Assembly (NCBI GenBank): GCA_947568835.1
Contig: OX387612.1
Location: forward strand, 1,550,001 to 1,614,000
Origin: Protonemura montana
Taxonomy: Eukaryota; Arthropoda; Insecta; Plecoptera; Nemouridae
DNA length: 64,000 bases
Direction of reading: 5' to 3'
The stretch's first letter is position 1; each line of letters begins with the position of its first letter. The notes under the pieces are model-generated. The model saw only the letters and a list, made by a program, of their open reading frames with translations. It was not told where the DNA came from and did not search any database. Below, piece by piece: positions 30,001 to 45,000 of the stretch. Made by a program: the position numbers and the translations under genes.

Positions 30001-33000
30001 AGCAACAACGACGCCTGTCACAACAACGACGCCTGCTGCAACAGCGACGCCAGCTGCAACAACGACGGCTGCTGCAACATCGACGCCTGCAGAAACAACG
30101 ACGCCTGTGTGGACAACGACGCTAGCAGCAACAACGACGCATGCTACAACAACGACGCCAGCAGCAACAACGACTGCCGCAACAACGACGCCTTCTTTGA
30201 CAACAACGCCTGTTGTAACAACGACGCCTGTTATGACAACGACGCCAGCTGCAACAACGACGCCTGTTATGACAACGACGCCAGCTGCAACAACGACGCC
30301 TGCTTCAACAACGACGCCAGCAGAAACAACGACGCCTGCTGCAACAACGACTCCAGCAGCAACAACGACGCCTGTTATGACAACGACGCCAGCTGCAACA
30401 ACTACGCCTGCTGCAACAACGACGCCAGCAGCAACAACGAAGCCTGCTACAACAACGACGCCTGCTTCAACAACGACGCCTGCTGCAACAACGACGCCAG
30501 CAGCAACAACGACGCCTGTTATGACAACGACGCCAGCAGCAACAACGACGCCTGCTGCAACAACGACGCCTGCTTTGACAACAACGCCTGTTGTAACAAC
30601 GACGCCTGCTGCAACAACGACGCCAGCTGCAACAACAACGCCTGCTGCAACAACGACGCCTGTTATGACAACGACGCAAGCAGCAACAACGACGCCTGCT
30701 ACAACAACGACGCCTGCTGTGACAACGACGCCTGCTGCAACAACGACGCCTGTTGTAACAACGACGCCAGCAGCAACAACGACGCCAGCTACAACAACGA
30801 CGACTGCTGCAACAATGACGCCTGCTGTGACAACGACGCCTGCTGCAACACCGACGCCAGCTGCAACAACGACGCCTGCTGCAACATCGACGCCTACAGC
30901 AACAACGACGCCTGTCACAACAACGACGCCTGCTGCAACAGCGACGCCAGCTGCAACAACGACGGCTGCTGCAACATCGACGCCTGCAGAAACAACGACG
31001 CCTGTGTGGACAACGACGCTAGCAGCAACAACGACGCATGCTACAACAACGACGCCAGCAGCAACAACGACTGCCGCAACAACGACGCCTTCTTTGACAA
31101 CAACGCCTGTTGTAACAACGACGCCTGTTATGACAACGACGCCAGCTGCAACAACGACGCCTGTTATGACAACGACGCCAGCTGCAACAACGACGCCTGC
31201 TTCAACAACGACGCCAGCAGAAACAACGACGCCTGCTGCAACAACGACTCCAGCAGCAACAACGACGCCTGTTATGACAACGACGCCAGCTGCAACAACT
31301 ACGCCTGCTGCAACAACGAAGCCAGCAGCAACAACGACGCCTGCTACAACAACGACGACTGCTGCAACAACGACGCCTGCTGTGACAACGACGCCTGCTG
31401 CAACAACGACGCCTGTTGTAACAACTACGCCTGCTGCAACAACAACGCCTGAAACAACAACGACGCCTGCAGGGACAACGACGCCTGCTGTGACAACGAT
31501 GCCTGCTGCAACAACGACGCCTGCTGCAACAACGACGCCTGAAACAACAACGACGCCTGCAGGGACAACGACGCCTGTTATGACAACGACGCCAGCTGCA
31601 ACAACGACGCCTGCTGCAACAACGACGCCAGCAGCAACAACGACGCCTGCTACACCAACGACGACTGCTGCAACAACGACGCCTGCTGTGACAACGACGC
31701 CTGCTGCAACAACGACGCCTGTTGTAACAACTACGCCAGCTGCAACAACGACGCCTGCTACAACAACGACGACTGCTGCAACAACGACGCCTGCTGTGAC
31801 AACGACGGCTGCTGCAATATCGACGCCTGCTGTAACAACGACGCCTGCTTTGACAACAACGCCTGCTGCAACAGCGACGCCAGCTGCAACAACGACGGCT
31901 GCTGCAACATCGACGCCTGCAGAAACAACGACGCCTGTTTGGACATCGACGCCTGTTACAACAACGACGCCTGTTATGACAACGACGCCAGCAGCAACAA
32001 CGACGCCTGCTGCAACAACGACGCCTGCTTTGACAACAACGCCTGTTGTAACAACGACGCCTGCTGCAACAACGACGCCAGCTGCAACAACAACGCCTGC
32101 TGCAACAACAACGCCTGTTATGACAAAGACGCAAGCAGCAACAACGACGCCTGCTACAACAACGACGCCTGCTGTGACAACGACGCCTGCTGCAACAACG
32201 ACGCCTGTTGTAACAACTACGCCTGCTGCAACAACGACGCCAGCAGCAACAACGACGCCAGCTACAACAACGACGACTGCTGCAACAACGACGCCTGCTG
32301 TGACAACGACGCCTGCTGCAACACCGACGCCAGCTGCAACAACGACGCCTGCTGCAACATCGACGCCTAGAGCAACAACGACGCCTGTCACAACAACGAC
32401 GCCTGCTGCAACAGCGACGCCAGCGGCAACAACGACGGCTGCTGCAACATCGACGCCTGCAGAAACAACGACGCCTGTTTGGACAACGACGCTAGCAGCA
32501 ACAACGACGCCTGCTACAACAACGACGCCAGCAGCAACAACGACTGCCGCAACAACGACGCCTTCTTTGACAACAACGCCTGTTGTAACAACGACGCCAG
32601 CTGCAACAACGACGCCTGTTATGACAACGACGCCAGCTGCAACAACGACGCCTGCTTCAACAACGACGCCAGCAGAAACAACGACGCCTGCTGCAACAAC
32701 GACTCCAGCAGCAACAACGACGCCTGTTATGACAACGACGCCAACAGCATCAACGACGCCTGTTATGACAACGACGCCAGCTGCAACAACTACGCCTGCT
32801 GCAACAACGACGCCAGCAGCAACAACGACGCCTGCTGCAACAACGACGCCTGCTGTGACAACGACGGCTGCTGCAACATCGACGCCTGCTGTAACAACGA
32901 CGCCTGTTGCAACAACGACGCTTCCTTCAACAACGACGCCTGCAGTGACAACGACGCCTGCTGCAACCACGCCAGCTGCAACAACGACGCCAGCAGCAAC

Positions 33001-36000
33001 AACAACATCTGCTGCAACAACGGCGCCTTCTGTTACAACGACGCCTGCTGTGACAACGACGCCTGCTGTGACAACGACGCCTGCTGCAACAACGACGCCT
33101 GCTGTGACAATGACGCCTGCTGTTACAACGACGCCTGTTGTGACAACGACGACTGCTACAACAACGACGCCTGCTGCAACAACGACGCCTGCTGAAACAA
33201 CGACGCTTGCTGCAACAACGACGCCTGTTGCAACAACGACGCCTGCTGCAACAACGACGCCTGCTTCAACAACGACGCCTGCTGTAACAACGACGCCTGC
33301 TGCAACAACGACGCCTGCTGCAACAACGACGCCAGCTGCAACAACGACGCCTGTAACAACAACTTCGCCTGCTGCAACAACAACGCCTGCTTCAACAACG
33401 ACGCCTGCTGCAACAACGACGCCTGCAGTGACAACCACGCCTGTTGTGTTAACGACGCCTGCTGCAACAACGACGACTGATGCAACAACGATGCCTGCTG
33501 CAACAACTACGCCTGCTGCAACAACGACGCCTGCTGCAACAACGACGCCTGCTGTAACAACGACGCCTGCTGCAACAACGACGCCTGCTGCAACAACTTC
33601 GCCTGCTGCAACAACGACGCCTGCTACAACAACGACACCTGCTGCAACAACGACGCCTGTTGCAACAACGACGCCTGCCACAACAACGACGCCTGCAGTG
33701 ACAACGACACCTGCTGCAACAACGACGCCTGCAGTGACAACGACGTCTGCTGCAACAACGACGCCTGCAGTGACAACGACGCCTGCTGCAACAACGACGC
33801 CTGCAGTGACAACGACGCCTGTTGTGACAACGACGCCTGTTGCAACAACGACGCCTGCTGTAACAACGACGCCTGCTGCAACAATGACGCCTGTTGCAAC
33901 AACGACGCCTGCCACAACAACGACGCCTGCAGTGACAACGACACCTGCTGCAACAACGACGCCTGCAGTGACAACGACGTCTGCTGCAACAACGACGCCT
34001 GCAGTGACAACGACGCCTGCTGAAACAACGACGCTTGCTGCAACAACGACGCCTGTTGCAACAACGACGCCTGCTGCAACAACGACGCCTGCTTCAACAA
34101 CGACGCCTGCTGTAACAACGACGCCTGCTGCAACAACGACGCCTGCTGCAACAACGACGCCAGCTGCAACAACGACGCCTGTAACAACAACTTCGCCTGC
34201 TGCAACAACAACGCCTGCTTCAACAACGACGCCTGCTGCAACAACGACGCCTGCAGTGATAACCACGCCTGTTGTGTTAACGACGCCTGCTGCAACAACG
34301 ACGACTGATGCAACAACGACGCCTGCTGCAACAACTACGCCTGCTGCAACAACGACGCCTGCTGCAACAACGACGCCTGCTGTAACAACGACGCCTGCTG
34401 CAACAACGACGCCTGCTGCAACAACTTCGCCTGCTGCAACAACGACGCCTGCTACAACAACGACGCCTGCTGCAACAACGACGCCTGTTGCAACAACGAC
34501 GCCTGCCACAACAACGACGCCTGCAGTGACAACGACACCTGCTGCAACAACGACGCCTGCAGTGACAACGACGTCTGCTGCAACAACGACGCCTGCAGTG
34601 ACAACGACGCCTGCTGCAACAACGACGCCTGTTGTAACAACTACGCCAGCTGCAACAACGACGCCTGCTACAACAACGACGACTGCTGCAACAACGACGC
34701 CTGCTGTGACAACGACGGCTGCTGCAATATCGACGCCTGCTGTAACAACGACGCCTGCTTTGACAACAACGCCTGCTGCCACAGCGACGCCAGCTGCAAC
34801 AACGACGGCTGCTGCAACATCGACGCCTGCAGAAACAACGACGCCTGTTTGGACATCGACGCCTGTTACAACAACGACGCCTGTTATGACAACGACGCCA
34901 GCAGCAACAACGACGCCTGCTGCAACAACGACGCCTGCTTTGACAACAACGCCTGTTGTAACAACGACGCCTGCTGCAACAACGACGCCAGCTGCAACAA
35001 CAACGCCTGCTGCAACAACAACGCCTGTTATGACAACGACGCAAGCAGCAACAACGACGCCTGCTACAACAACGACGCCTGCTGTGACAACGACGCCTGC
35101 TGCAACAACGACGCCTGTTGTAACAACTACGCCTGCTGCAACAACGACGCCAGCAGCAACAACGACGCCAGCTACAACAACGACGACTGCTGCAACAACG
35201 ACGCCTGCTGTGACAACGACGCCTGCTGCAACACCGACGCCAGCTGCAACAACGACGCCTGCTGCAACATCGACGCCTAGAGCAACAACGACGCCTGTCA
35301 CAACAACGACGCCTGCTGCAACAGCGACGCCAGCGGCAACAACGACGGCTGCTGCAACATCGACGCCTGCAGAAACAACGACGCCTGTTTGGACAACGAC
35401 GCTAGCAGCAACAACGACGCCTGCTACAACAACGACGCCAGCAGCAACAACGACTGCCGCAACAACGACGCCTTCTTTGACAACAACGCCTGTTGTAACA
35501 ACGACGCCAGCTGCAACAACGACGCCTGTTATGACAACGACGCCAGCTGCAACAACGACGCCTGCTTCAACAACGACGCCAGCAGAAACAACGACGCCTG
35601 CTGCAACAACGACTCCAGCAGCAACAACGACGCCTGTTATGACAACGACGCCAACAGCATCAACGACGCCTGTTATGACAACGACGCCAGCTGCAACAAC
35701 TACGCCTGCTGCAACAACGACGCCAGCAGCAACAACGACGCCTGCTGCAACAACGACGCCTGCTGTGACAACGACGGCTGCTGCAACATCGACGCCTGCT
35801 GTAACAACGACGCCTGTTGCAACAACGACGCTTCCTACAACAACGACGCCTGCAGTGACAACGACGCCTGCTGCAACCACGCCAGCTGCAACAACGACGC
35901 CAGCAGCAACAACAACGTCTGCTGCAACAACGGCGCCTTCTGTTACAACGACGCCTGCTGTGACAACGACGCCTGCTGTGACAACGACGCCTGCTGCAAC

Positions 36001-39000
36001 AACGACGCCTGCTGTGACAATGACGCCTGCTGTTACAACGACGCCTGTTGTGACAACGACGACTGCTACAACAACGACGCCTGCTGCAACAACGACGCCT
36101 GCTGAAACAACGACGCTTGCTGCAACAACGACGCCTGTTGCAACAACGACGCCTGCTGCAACAACGACGCCTGCTTCAACAACGACGCCTGCTGTAACAA
36201 CGACGCCTGCTGCAACAACGACGCCTGCTGCAACAACGACGCCAGCTGCAACAACGACGCCTGTAACAACAACTTCGCCTGCTGCAACAACAACGCCTGC
36301 TTCAACAACGACGCCTGCTGCAACAACGACGCCTGCAGTGACAACCACGCCTGTTGTGTTAACGACGCCTGCTGCAACAACGACGACTGATGCAACAACG
36401 ATGCCTGCTGCAACAACTACGCCTGCTGCAACAACGACGCCTGCTGCAACAACGACGCCTGCTGTAACAACGACGCCTGCTGCAACAACGACGCCTGCTG
36501 CAACAACTTCGCCTGCTGCAACAACGACGCCTGCTACAACAACGACACCTGCTGCAACAACGACGCCTGTTGCAACAACGACGCCTGCCACAACAACGAC
36601 GCCTGCAGTGACAACGACACCTGCTGCAACAACGACGCCTGCAGTGACAACGACGTCTGCTGCAACAACGACGCCTGCAGTGACAACGACGCCTGCTGCA
36701 ACAACGACGCCTGCAGTGACAACGACGCCTGTTGTGACAACGACGCCTGTTGCAACAACGACGCCTGCTGTAACAACGACGCCTGCTGCAACAACGACGC
36801 CTGTTGCAACAACGACGCCTGCCACAACAACGACGCCTGCAGTGACAACGACACCTGCTGCAACAACGACGCCTGCAGTGACAACGACGTCTGCTGCAAC
36901 AACGACGCCTGCAGTGACAACGACGCCTGCTGAAACAACGACGCTTGCTGCAACAACGACGCCTGTTGCAACAACGACGCCTGCTGCAACAACGACGCCT
37001 GCAGTGATAACCACGCCTGTTGTGTTAACGACGCCTGCTGCAACAACGACGACTGATGCAACAACGACGCCTGCTGCAACAACTACGCCTGCTGCAACAA
37101 CGACGCCTGCTGCAACAACGACGCCTGCTGTAACAACGACGCCTGCTGCAACAACGACGCCTGCTGCAACAACTTCGCCTGCTGCAACAACGACGCCTGC
37201 TACAACAACGACGCCTGCTGCAACAACGACGCCTGTTGCAACAACGACGCCTGCCACAACAACGACGCCTGCAGTGACAACGACACCTGCTGCAACAACG
37301 ACGCCTGCAGTGACAACGACGTCTGCTGCAACAACGACGCCTGCAGTGACAACGACGCCTGCTGCAACAACGACGCCTGCAGTGACAACGACGCCTGTTG
37401 TGACAACAACGCCTGTTGCAACAACGACGCCTGCTGTAACAACGACGCCTGCTGCAACAACGACGCCTGTTGCAACAACGACGCCTGCCACAACAACGAC
37501 GCCTGCAGTGACAACGACACCTGCTGCAACAACGACGCCTGCAGTGACAACGACGTCTGCTGCAACAACGACGCCTGCAGTGACAACGACGCCTGCTGCA
37601 ACAACGACGCCTGCAGTGACAACGACGCCTGTTGTGACAACGACGCCTGTTGCAACAACGACGCCTGCTGTAACAACGACGCCTGCTGCAACAACGACGC
37701 CTGCAGTGACAACGACGCATGCTGCAACAACTTCGCCTGCTGTAACAACGACGCCTGCTGCAACAACGACGCCTGCAGTGACAACGACGCCTGCTGCAAC
37801 AACGACGCCTGCAGTGACAACGACGTCTGCTGCAACAACGACGACTGCAGTGACAACGACGCCTGCTGCAACAACGACGACTGCAGTGACAACGACGCCT
37901 GCTGCAACAACGACGCGAGCAGCAACAACGACGCCTGCTACAACAACAACGCCTGCTTCAACAACGACACCTGCAGTGACAACGACGCCTGTTGTGACAA
38001 CAACGCCTGTTGCAACAACGACGCCTGCTACAACAACGACGCCTGCAGTGACAACGACGCATGCTGCAACAACTTCGCCTGCTGTAACAACGACGCCTGC
38101 TGCAACAACGACGCCTGCAGTGACAACGACGCCTGCTGCAACAACGGCGACTGATGCAACAACGACGCCTGCTGCAACAACTACGCCTGCTGCAACAACG
38201 ACGCCTGCTCTAACAACGACGCCTGCTGCAACAACGACGCCTGCTGCAACGACGACGCCTGTTGCAACAACGACGCCTGCCACAACAACGACGCCTGCAG
38301 TGACAACGACACCTGCTGCAACAACGACGCCTGCAGTGACAACGACGTCTGCTGCAACAACGACGCCTGCAGTGACAACGACGCCTGCTGCAACAACGAC
38401 GCCTGCAGTGACAACGACGCCTGTTGTGACAACGACGCCTGTTGCAACAACGACGCCTGCTGTAACAACGACGCCTGCTGCAACAACGACGCCTGTTGCA
38501 ACAACGACGCCTGCCACAACAACGACGCCTGCAGTGACAACGACACCTGCTGCAACAACGACGCCTGCAGTGACAACGACGTCTGCTGCAACAACGACGC
38601 CTGCAGTGACAACGACGCCTGCTGAAACAACGAAACTTGCTGCACCAACGACGCCTGCTTCAACAACGACGCCTGCTGTAACAACGACGCCTGCTGCAAC
38701 AACGACGCCTGCTGCAACAACGACGCCAGCTGCAACAACGACGCCTGTAACAACAACTTCGCCTGCTGCAACAACAACGCCTGCTTCAACAACGACGCCT
38801 GCTGCAACAACGACGCCTGCAGTGACAACCACGCCTGTTGTGTTAACGACGCCTGCTGCAACAACGACGACTGATGCAACAACGACGCCTGCTGCAACAA
38901 CTACGCCTGCTGCAACAACGACGCCTGCTGCAACAACGACGCCTGCTGTAACAACGACGCCTGCTGCAACAACGACGCCTGCTGCAACAACTTCGCCTGC

Positions 39001-42000
39001 TGCAACAACGACGCCTGCTACAACAACGACGCCTGCTGCAACAACGACGCCTGTTGCAACAACGACGCCTGCCACAACAACGACGCCTGCAGTGACAACG
39101 ACACCTGCTGCAACAACGACGCCTGCAGTGACAACGACGTCTGCTGCAACAACGACGCCTGCAGTGACAACGACGCCTGCTGCAACAACGACGCCTGCAG
39201 TGACAACGACGCCTGTTGTGACAACAACGCCTGTTGCAACAACGACGCCTGCTGTAACAACGACGCCTGCTGCAACAACGACGCCTGTTGCAACAACGAC
39301 GCCTGCCACAACAACGACGCCTGCAGTGACAACGACACCTGCTGCAACAACGACGCCTGCAGTGACAACGACGTCTGCTGCAACAACGACGCCTGCAGTG
39401 ACAACGACGCCTGCTGCAACAACGACGCCTGCAGTGACAACGACGCCTGTTGTGACAACGACGCCTGTTGCAACAACGACGCCTGCTGTAACAACGACGC
39501 CTGCTGCAACAACGACGCCTGCAGTGACAACGACGCATGCTGCAACAACTTCGCCTGCTGTAACAACGACGCCTGCTGCAACAACGACGCCTGCAGTGAC
39601 AACGACGCCTGCTGCAACAACGACGCCTGCAGTGACAACGACGTCTGCTGCAACAACGACGACTGCAGTGACAACGACGCCTGCTGCAACAACGACGACT
39701 GCAGTGACAACGACGCCTGCTGCAACAACGACGCGAGCAGCAACAACGACGCCTGCTACAACAACAACGCCTGCTTCAACAACGACACCTGCAGTGACAA
39801 CGACGCCTGTTGTGACAACAACGCCTGTTGCAACAACGACGCCTGCTACAACAACGACGCCTGCAGTGACAACGACGCATGCTGCAACAACTTCGCCTGC
39901 TGTAACAACGACGCCTGCTGCAACACCGACGCCTGCAGTGACAACGACGCCTGCTGCAACAACGGCGACTGATGCAACAACGACGCCTGCTGCAACAACT
40001 ACGCCTGCTGCAACAACGACGCCTGCTCTAACAACGACGCCTGCTGCAACAACGACGCCTGCTGCAACGACTACGCCTGCTGCAACAACGACGCTAGCAG
40101 CAACAACGACGCCTGCTGCAACAACAACGTCTGCTGCAACAACGACGCCTGCTTTAACAACGACGCCAGCTGCAACAACTTTGCCTGCTGGATCAACGAC
40201 GCCTGCTGTAACAACCACGCTTGCTGCAACAACGACGCCTGCAGTGACAACGACGCCTGCTGCAACAACGACGCCAGCTTCAACAACGACGCCTGCAGTG
40301 TCAACGACGCCTGCCGTTACAACGACGCCTGCTGCAACAACGACGCCTGCAGTGACAACGACGCCTGCTGCAACAACGACGCCTGCTGCAACAACGACGC
40401 CTGTAACAACAACTTCGCCTGCTGCAACAACGAAGCCTGCTTTAACAACGACGCCTGCTGCAACAACGACGCCTGCTGTTACAACGACGCCTGCTGCAAC
40501 AACGACGCCTGCAGTGACAACGACGCCTGCCGTTACAACGACGCCTGCTGCAACAACGACGCCTGCAAGGAAAACGACGCCTGCTGCAACAACGACGCCT
40601 GCTGCAACAACGACGCCTGCAGTTACAACGACGCCTGCTGCAACAACGACGCCTGCTGCAACAACGACGCCTGCTGCAACAACGACGCCTGCTGTAACAA
40701 CGACGCCTGTTTTCACAACGACGCCTGTTGCAACAACGACGCTTCCTACAACAACGACGCCTGCAGTGACAACGACGCCTGCTGCAACCACGCCAGCTGC
40801 AACAACGACGCCAGCAGCAACAACAACGTCTGCTGCAACAACGGCGCCTTCTGTTACAACGACGCCTGCTGTGACAACGACGCCTGCTGTGACAACGACG
40901 CCTGCTGCAACAACGACGCCTGCTGTGACAATGACGCCTGCTGTTACAACGACGCCTGTTGTGACAACGACGACTGCTACAACAACGACGCCTGCTGCAA
41001 CAACGACGCCTGCTGAAACAACGACGCTTGCTGCAACAACGACGCCTGTTGCAACAACGACGCCTGCTGCAACAACGACGCCTGCTTCAACAACGACGCC
41101 TGCTGTAACAACGACGCCTGCTGCAACAACGACGACTGCTGCAACAACGACGCCAGCTGCAACAACGACGCCTGTAACAACAACTTCGCCTGCTGCAACA
41201 ACAACGCCTGCTTCAACAACGACGCCTGCTGCAACATCGACGCCTGCAGTGACAACCACGCCTGTTGTGTTAACGACGCCTGCTGCAACAACGACGACTG
41301 ATGCAACAACGATGCCTGCTGCAACAACGACGCCTGCTGCAACAACGACGCCTGCTGCAACAACTTCGCCTGCTGCAACAACGACGCCTGCTACAACAAC
41401 GACGCCTGCTGCAACAACGACGCCTGTTGCAACAACGACGCCTGCCACAACAACGACGCCTGCAGTGACAACGACACCTGCTGCAACAACGACGCCTGCA
41501 GTGACAACGACGTCTGCTGCAACAACGACGCCTGCAGTGACAACGACGCCTGCTGCAACAACGACGCCTGCAGTGACAACGACGCCTGTTGTGACAACGA
41601 CGCCTGTTGCAACAACGACGCCTGCTGTAACAACGACGCCTGCTGCAACAACGACGCCTGTTGCAACAACGACGCCTGCCACAACAACGACGCCTGCAGT
41701 GACAACGACACCTGCTGCAACAACGACGCCTGCAGTGACAACGACGTCTGCTGCAACAACGACGCCTGCAGTGACAACGACGCCTGCTGAAACAACGACG
41801 CTTGCTGCAACAACGACGCCTGTTGCAACAACGACGCCTGCTGCAACAACGACGCCTGTTTCAACAACGACGCCTGCTGTAACAACGACGCCTGCTGCAA
41901 CAACGACGCCTGCTGCAACAACGACGCCAGCTGCAACAACGACGCCTGTAACAACAACTTCGCCTGCTGCAACAACAACGCCTGCTTCAACAACGACGCC

Positions 42001-45000
42001 TGCTGCAACAACGACGCCTGCAGTGACAACCACGCCTGTTGTGTTAACGACGCCTGCTGCAACAACGACGACTGATGCAACAACGACGCCTGCTGCAACA
42101 ACTACGCCTGCTGCAACAACGACGCCTGCTGCAACAACGACGCCTGCTGTAACAACGACGCCTGCTGCAACAACGACGCCTGCTGCAACAACTTCGCCTG
42201 CTGCAACAACGACGCCTGCTACAACAACGACGCCTGCTGCAACAACGACGCCTGTTGCAACAACGACGCCTGCCACAACAACGACGCCTGCAAAGACAAC
42301 GACACCTGCTGCAACAACGACGCCTGCAGTGACAACGACGTCTGCTGCAACAACGACGCCTGCAGTGACAACGACGCCTGCTGCAACAACGACGCCTGCA
42401 GTGACAACGACGCCTTTAGTGACAACAACGCCTGTTGCAACAACGACGCCTGCTGTAACAACGACGCCTGCTGCAAAAACGACGCCTGTTGCAACAACGA
42501 CGCCTGCCACAACAACGACGCCTGCAGTGACAACGACACCTGCTGCAACAACGACGCCTGCAGTGACAACGACGTCTGCTGCAACAACGACGCCTGCAGT
42601 GACAACGACGCCTGCTGCAACAACGACGCCTGCAGTGACAACGACGCCTGTTGTGACAACGACGCCTGTTGCAACAACGACGCCTGCTGTAACAACGACG
42701 CCTGCTGCAACAACGACGCCTGCAGTGACAACGACGCATGCTGCAACAACTTCGCCTGCTGTAACAACGACGCCTGCTGCAACAACGACGCCTGCAGTGA
42801 CAACGACGCCTGCTGCAACAACGACGCCTGCAGTGACAACGACGTCTGCTGCAACAACGACGACTGCAGTGACAACGACGCCTGCTGCAACAACGACGAC
42901 TGCAGTGACAACGACGCCTGCTGCAACAACGACGCAAGCAGCAACAACGACGCCTGCTACAACAACAACGCCTGCTTCAACAACGACACCTGCAGTGACA
43001 ACGACGCCTGTTGTGACAACAACGCCTGTTGCAACAACGACGCCTGCTACAACAACGACGCCTGCAGTGACAACGACGCATGCTGCAACAACTTCGCCTG
43101 CTGTAACAACGACGCCTGCTGCAACAACGACGCCTGCAGTGACAACGACGCCTGCTGCAACAACGGCGACTGATGCAACAACGACGCCTGCTGCAACAAC
43201 TACGCCTGCTGCAACAACGACGCCTGCTCTAACAACGACGCCTGCTGCAACAACGACGCCTGCTGCAACGACTACGCCTGCTGCAACAACGACGCTAGCA
43301 GCAACAACGACGCCTGCTGCAACAACAACGTCTGCTGCAACAACGACGCCTGCTTTAACAACGACGCCAGCTGCAACAACTTTGCCTGCTGGATCAACGA
43401 CGCCTGCTGTAACAACCACGCTTGCTGCAACAACGACGCCTGCAGTGACAACGACGCCTGCTGCAACAACGACGCCAGCTTCAACAACGACGCCTGCAGT
43501 GTCAACGACGCCTGCTGCTTCAACGACGCCTGCTGCAACGACGACGCCTGATGTAACAACGACGCCTGCTTCAACTACTACGCCTGCAGTGACAACGACG
43601 CCTGCTGCAACAACGACGCCTGCAGTGACAACGACGCCTGCTGCAACAACAGTGCCTGTTGCAACAACGACGCCTGCCACAACAACGACGCCTGCAGTGA
43701 CAACGACACCTGCTGCAACAACGACGCCTGCAGTGACAACGACGTCTGCTGCAACAACGACGCCTGCAGTGACAACGACGCCTGCTGAAACAACGACGCT
43801 TGCTGCAACAACGACGCCTGTTGCAACAACGACGCCTGCTGCAACAACGACGCCTGCTTCAACAACGACGCCTGCTGTAACAACGACGCCTGCTGCAACA
43901 ACGACGCCTGCTGCAACAACGACGCCAGCTGCAACAACGACGCCTGTAACAACAACTTCGCCTGCTGCAACAACAACGCCTGCTTCAACAACGACGCCTG
44001 CTGCAACAACGACGCCTGCAGTGACAACCACGCCTGTTGTGTTAACGACGCCTGCTGCAACAACGACGACTGATGCAACAACGACGCCTGCTGCAACAAC
44101 TACGCCTGCTGCAACAACGACGCCTGCTGCAACAACGACGCCTGCTGTAACAACGACGCCTGCTGCAACAACGACGCCTGCTGCAACAACTTCGCCTGCT
44201 GCAACAACGACGCCTGCTACAACAACGACGCCTGCTGCAACAACGACGCCTGTTGCAACAACGACGCCTGCCACAACAACGACGCCTGCAGTGACAACGA
44301 CACCTGCTGCAACAACGACGCCTGCAGTGACAACGACGTCTGCTGCAACAACGACGCCTGCAGTGACAACGACGCCTGCTGCAACAACGACGCCTGCAGT
44401 GACAACGACGCCTGTTGTGACAACAACGTTTGTTGCAACAACGACGCCTGCTGTAACAACGACGCCTGCTGCAACAACGACGCCTGTTGCAACAACGACG
44501 CCTGCCACAACAACGACGCCTGCAGTGACAACGACACCTGCTGCAACAACGACGCCTGCAGTGACAACGACGTCTGCTGCAACAACGACGCCTGCAGTGA
44601 CAACGACGCCTGCTGCAACAACGACGCCTGCAGTGACAACGACGCCTGTTGTGACAACGACGCCTGTTGCAACAACGACGCCTGCTGTAACAACGACGCC
44701 TGCTGCAACAACGACGCCTGCAGTGACAACGACGCATGCTGCAACAACTTCGCCTGCTGTAACAACGACGCCTGCTGCAACAACGACGCCTGCAGTGACA
44801 ACGACGCCTGCTGCAACAACGACGCCTGCAGTGACAACGACGTCTGCTGCAACAACGACGACTGCAGTGACAACGACGCCTGCTGCAACAACGACGACTG
44901 CAGTGACAACGACGCCTGCTGCAACAACGAAGCGAGCAGCAACAACGACCCCTGCTACAACAACAACGCCTGCTTCAACAACGACACCTGCAGTGACAAC

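Noticed and set aside
550-36105. Many forward-frame open stretches reading NNDACCNNDA-type repeats, and minus-strand Arg/Cys- or Gln/Leu-rich ones
   Set aside because: These are shifted readings of the same minisatellite. They stop wherever acgcctgaa or gcctaga variants occur, while the TTTPAA frame never stops and ends in real domains.
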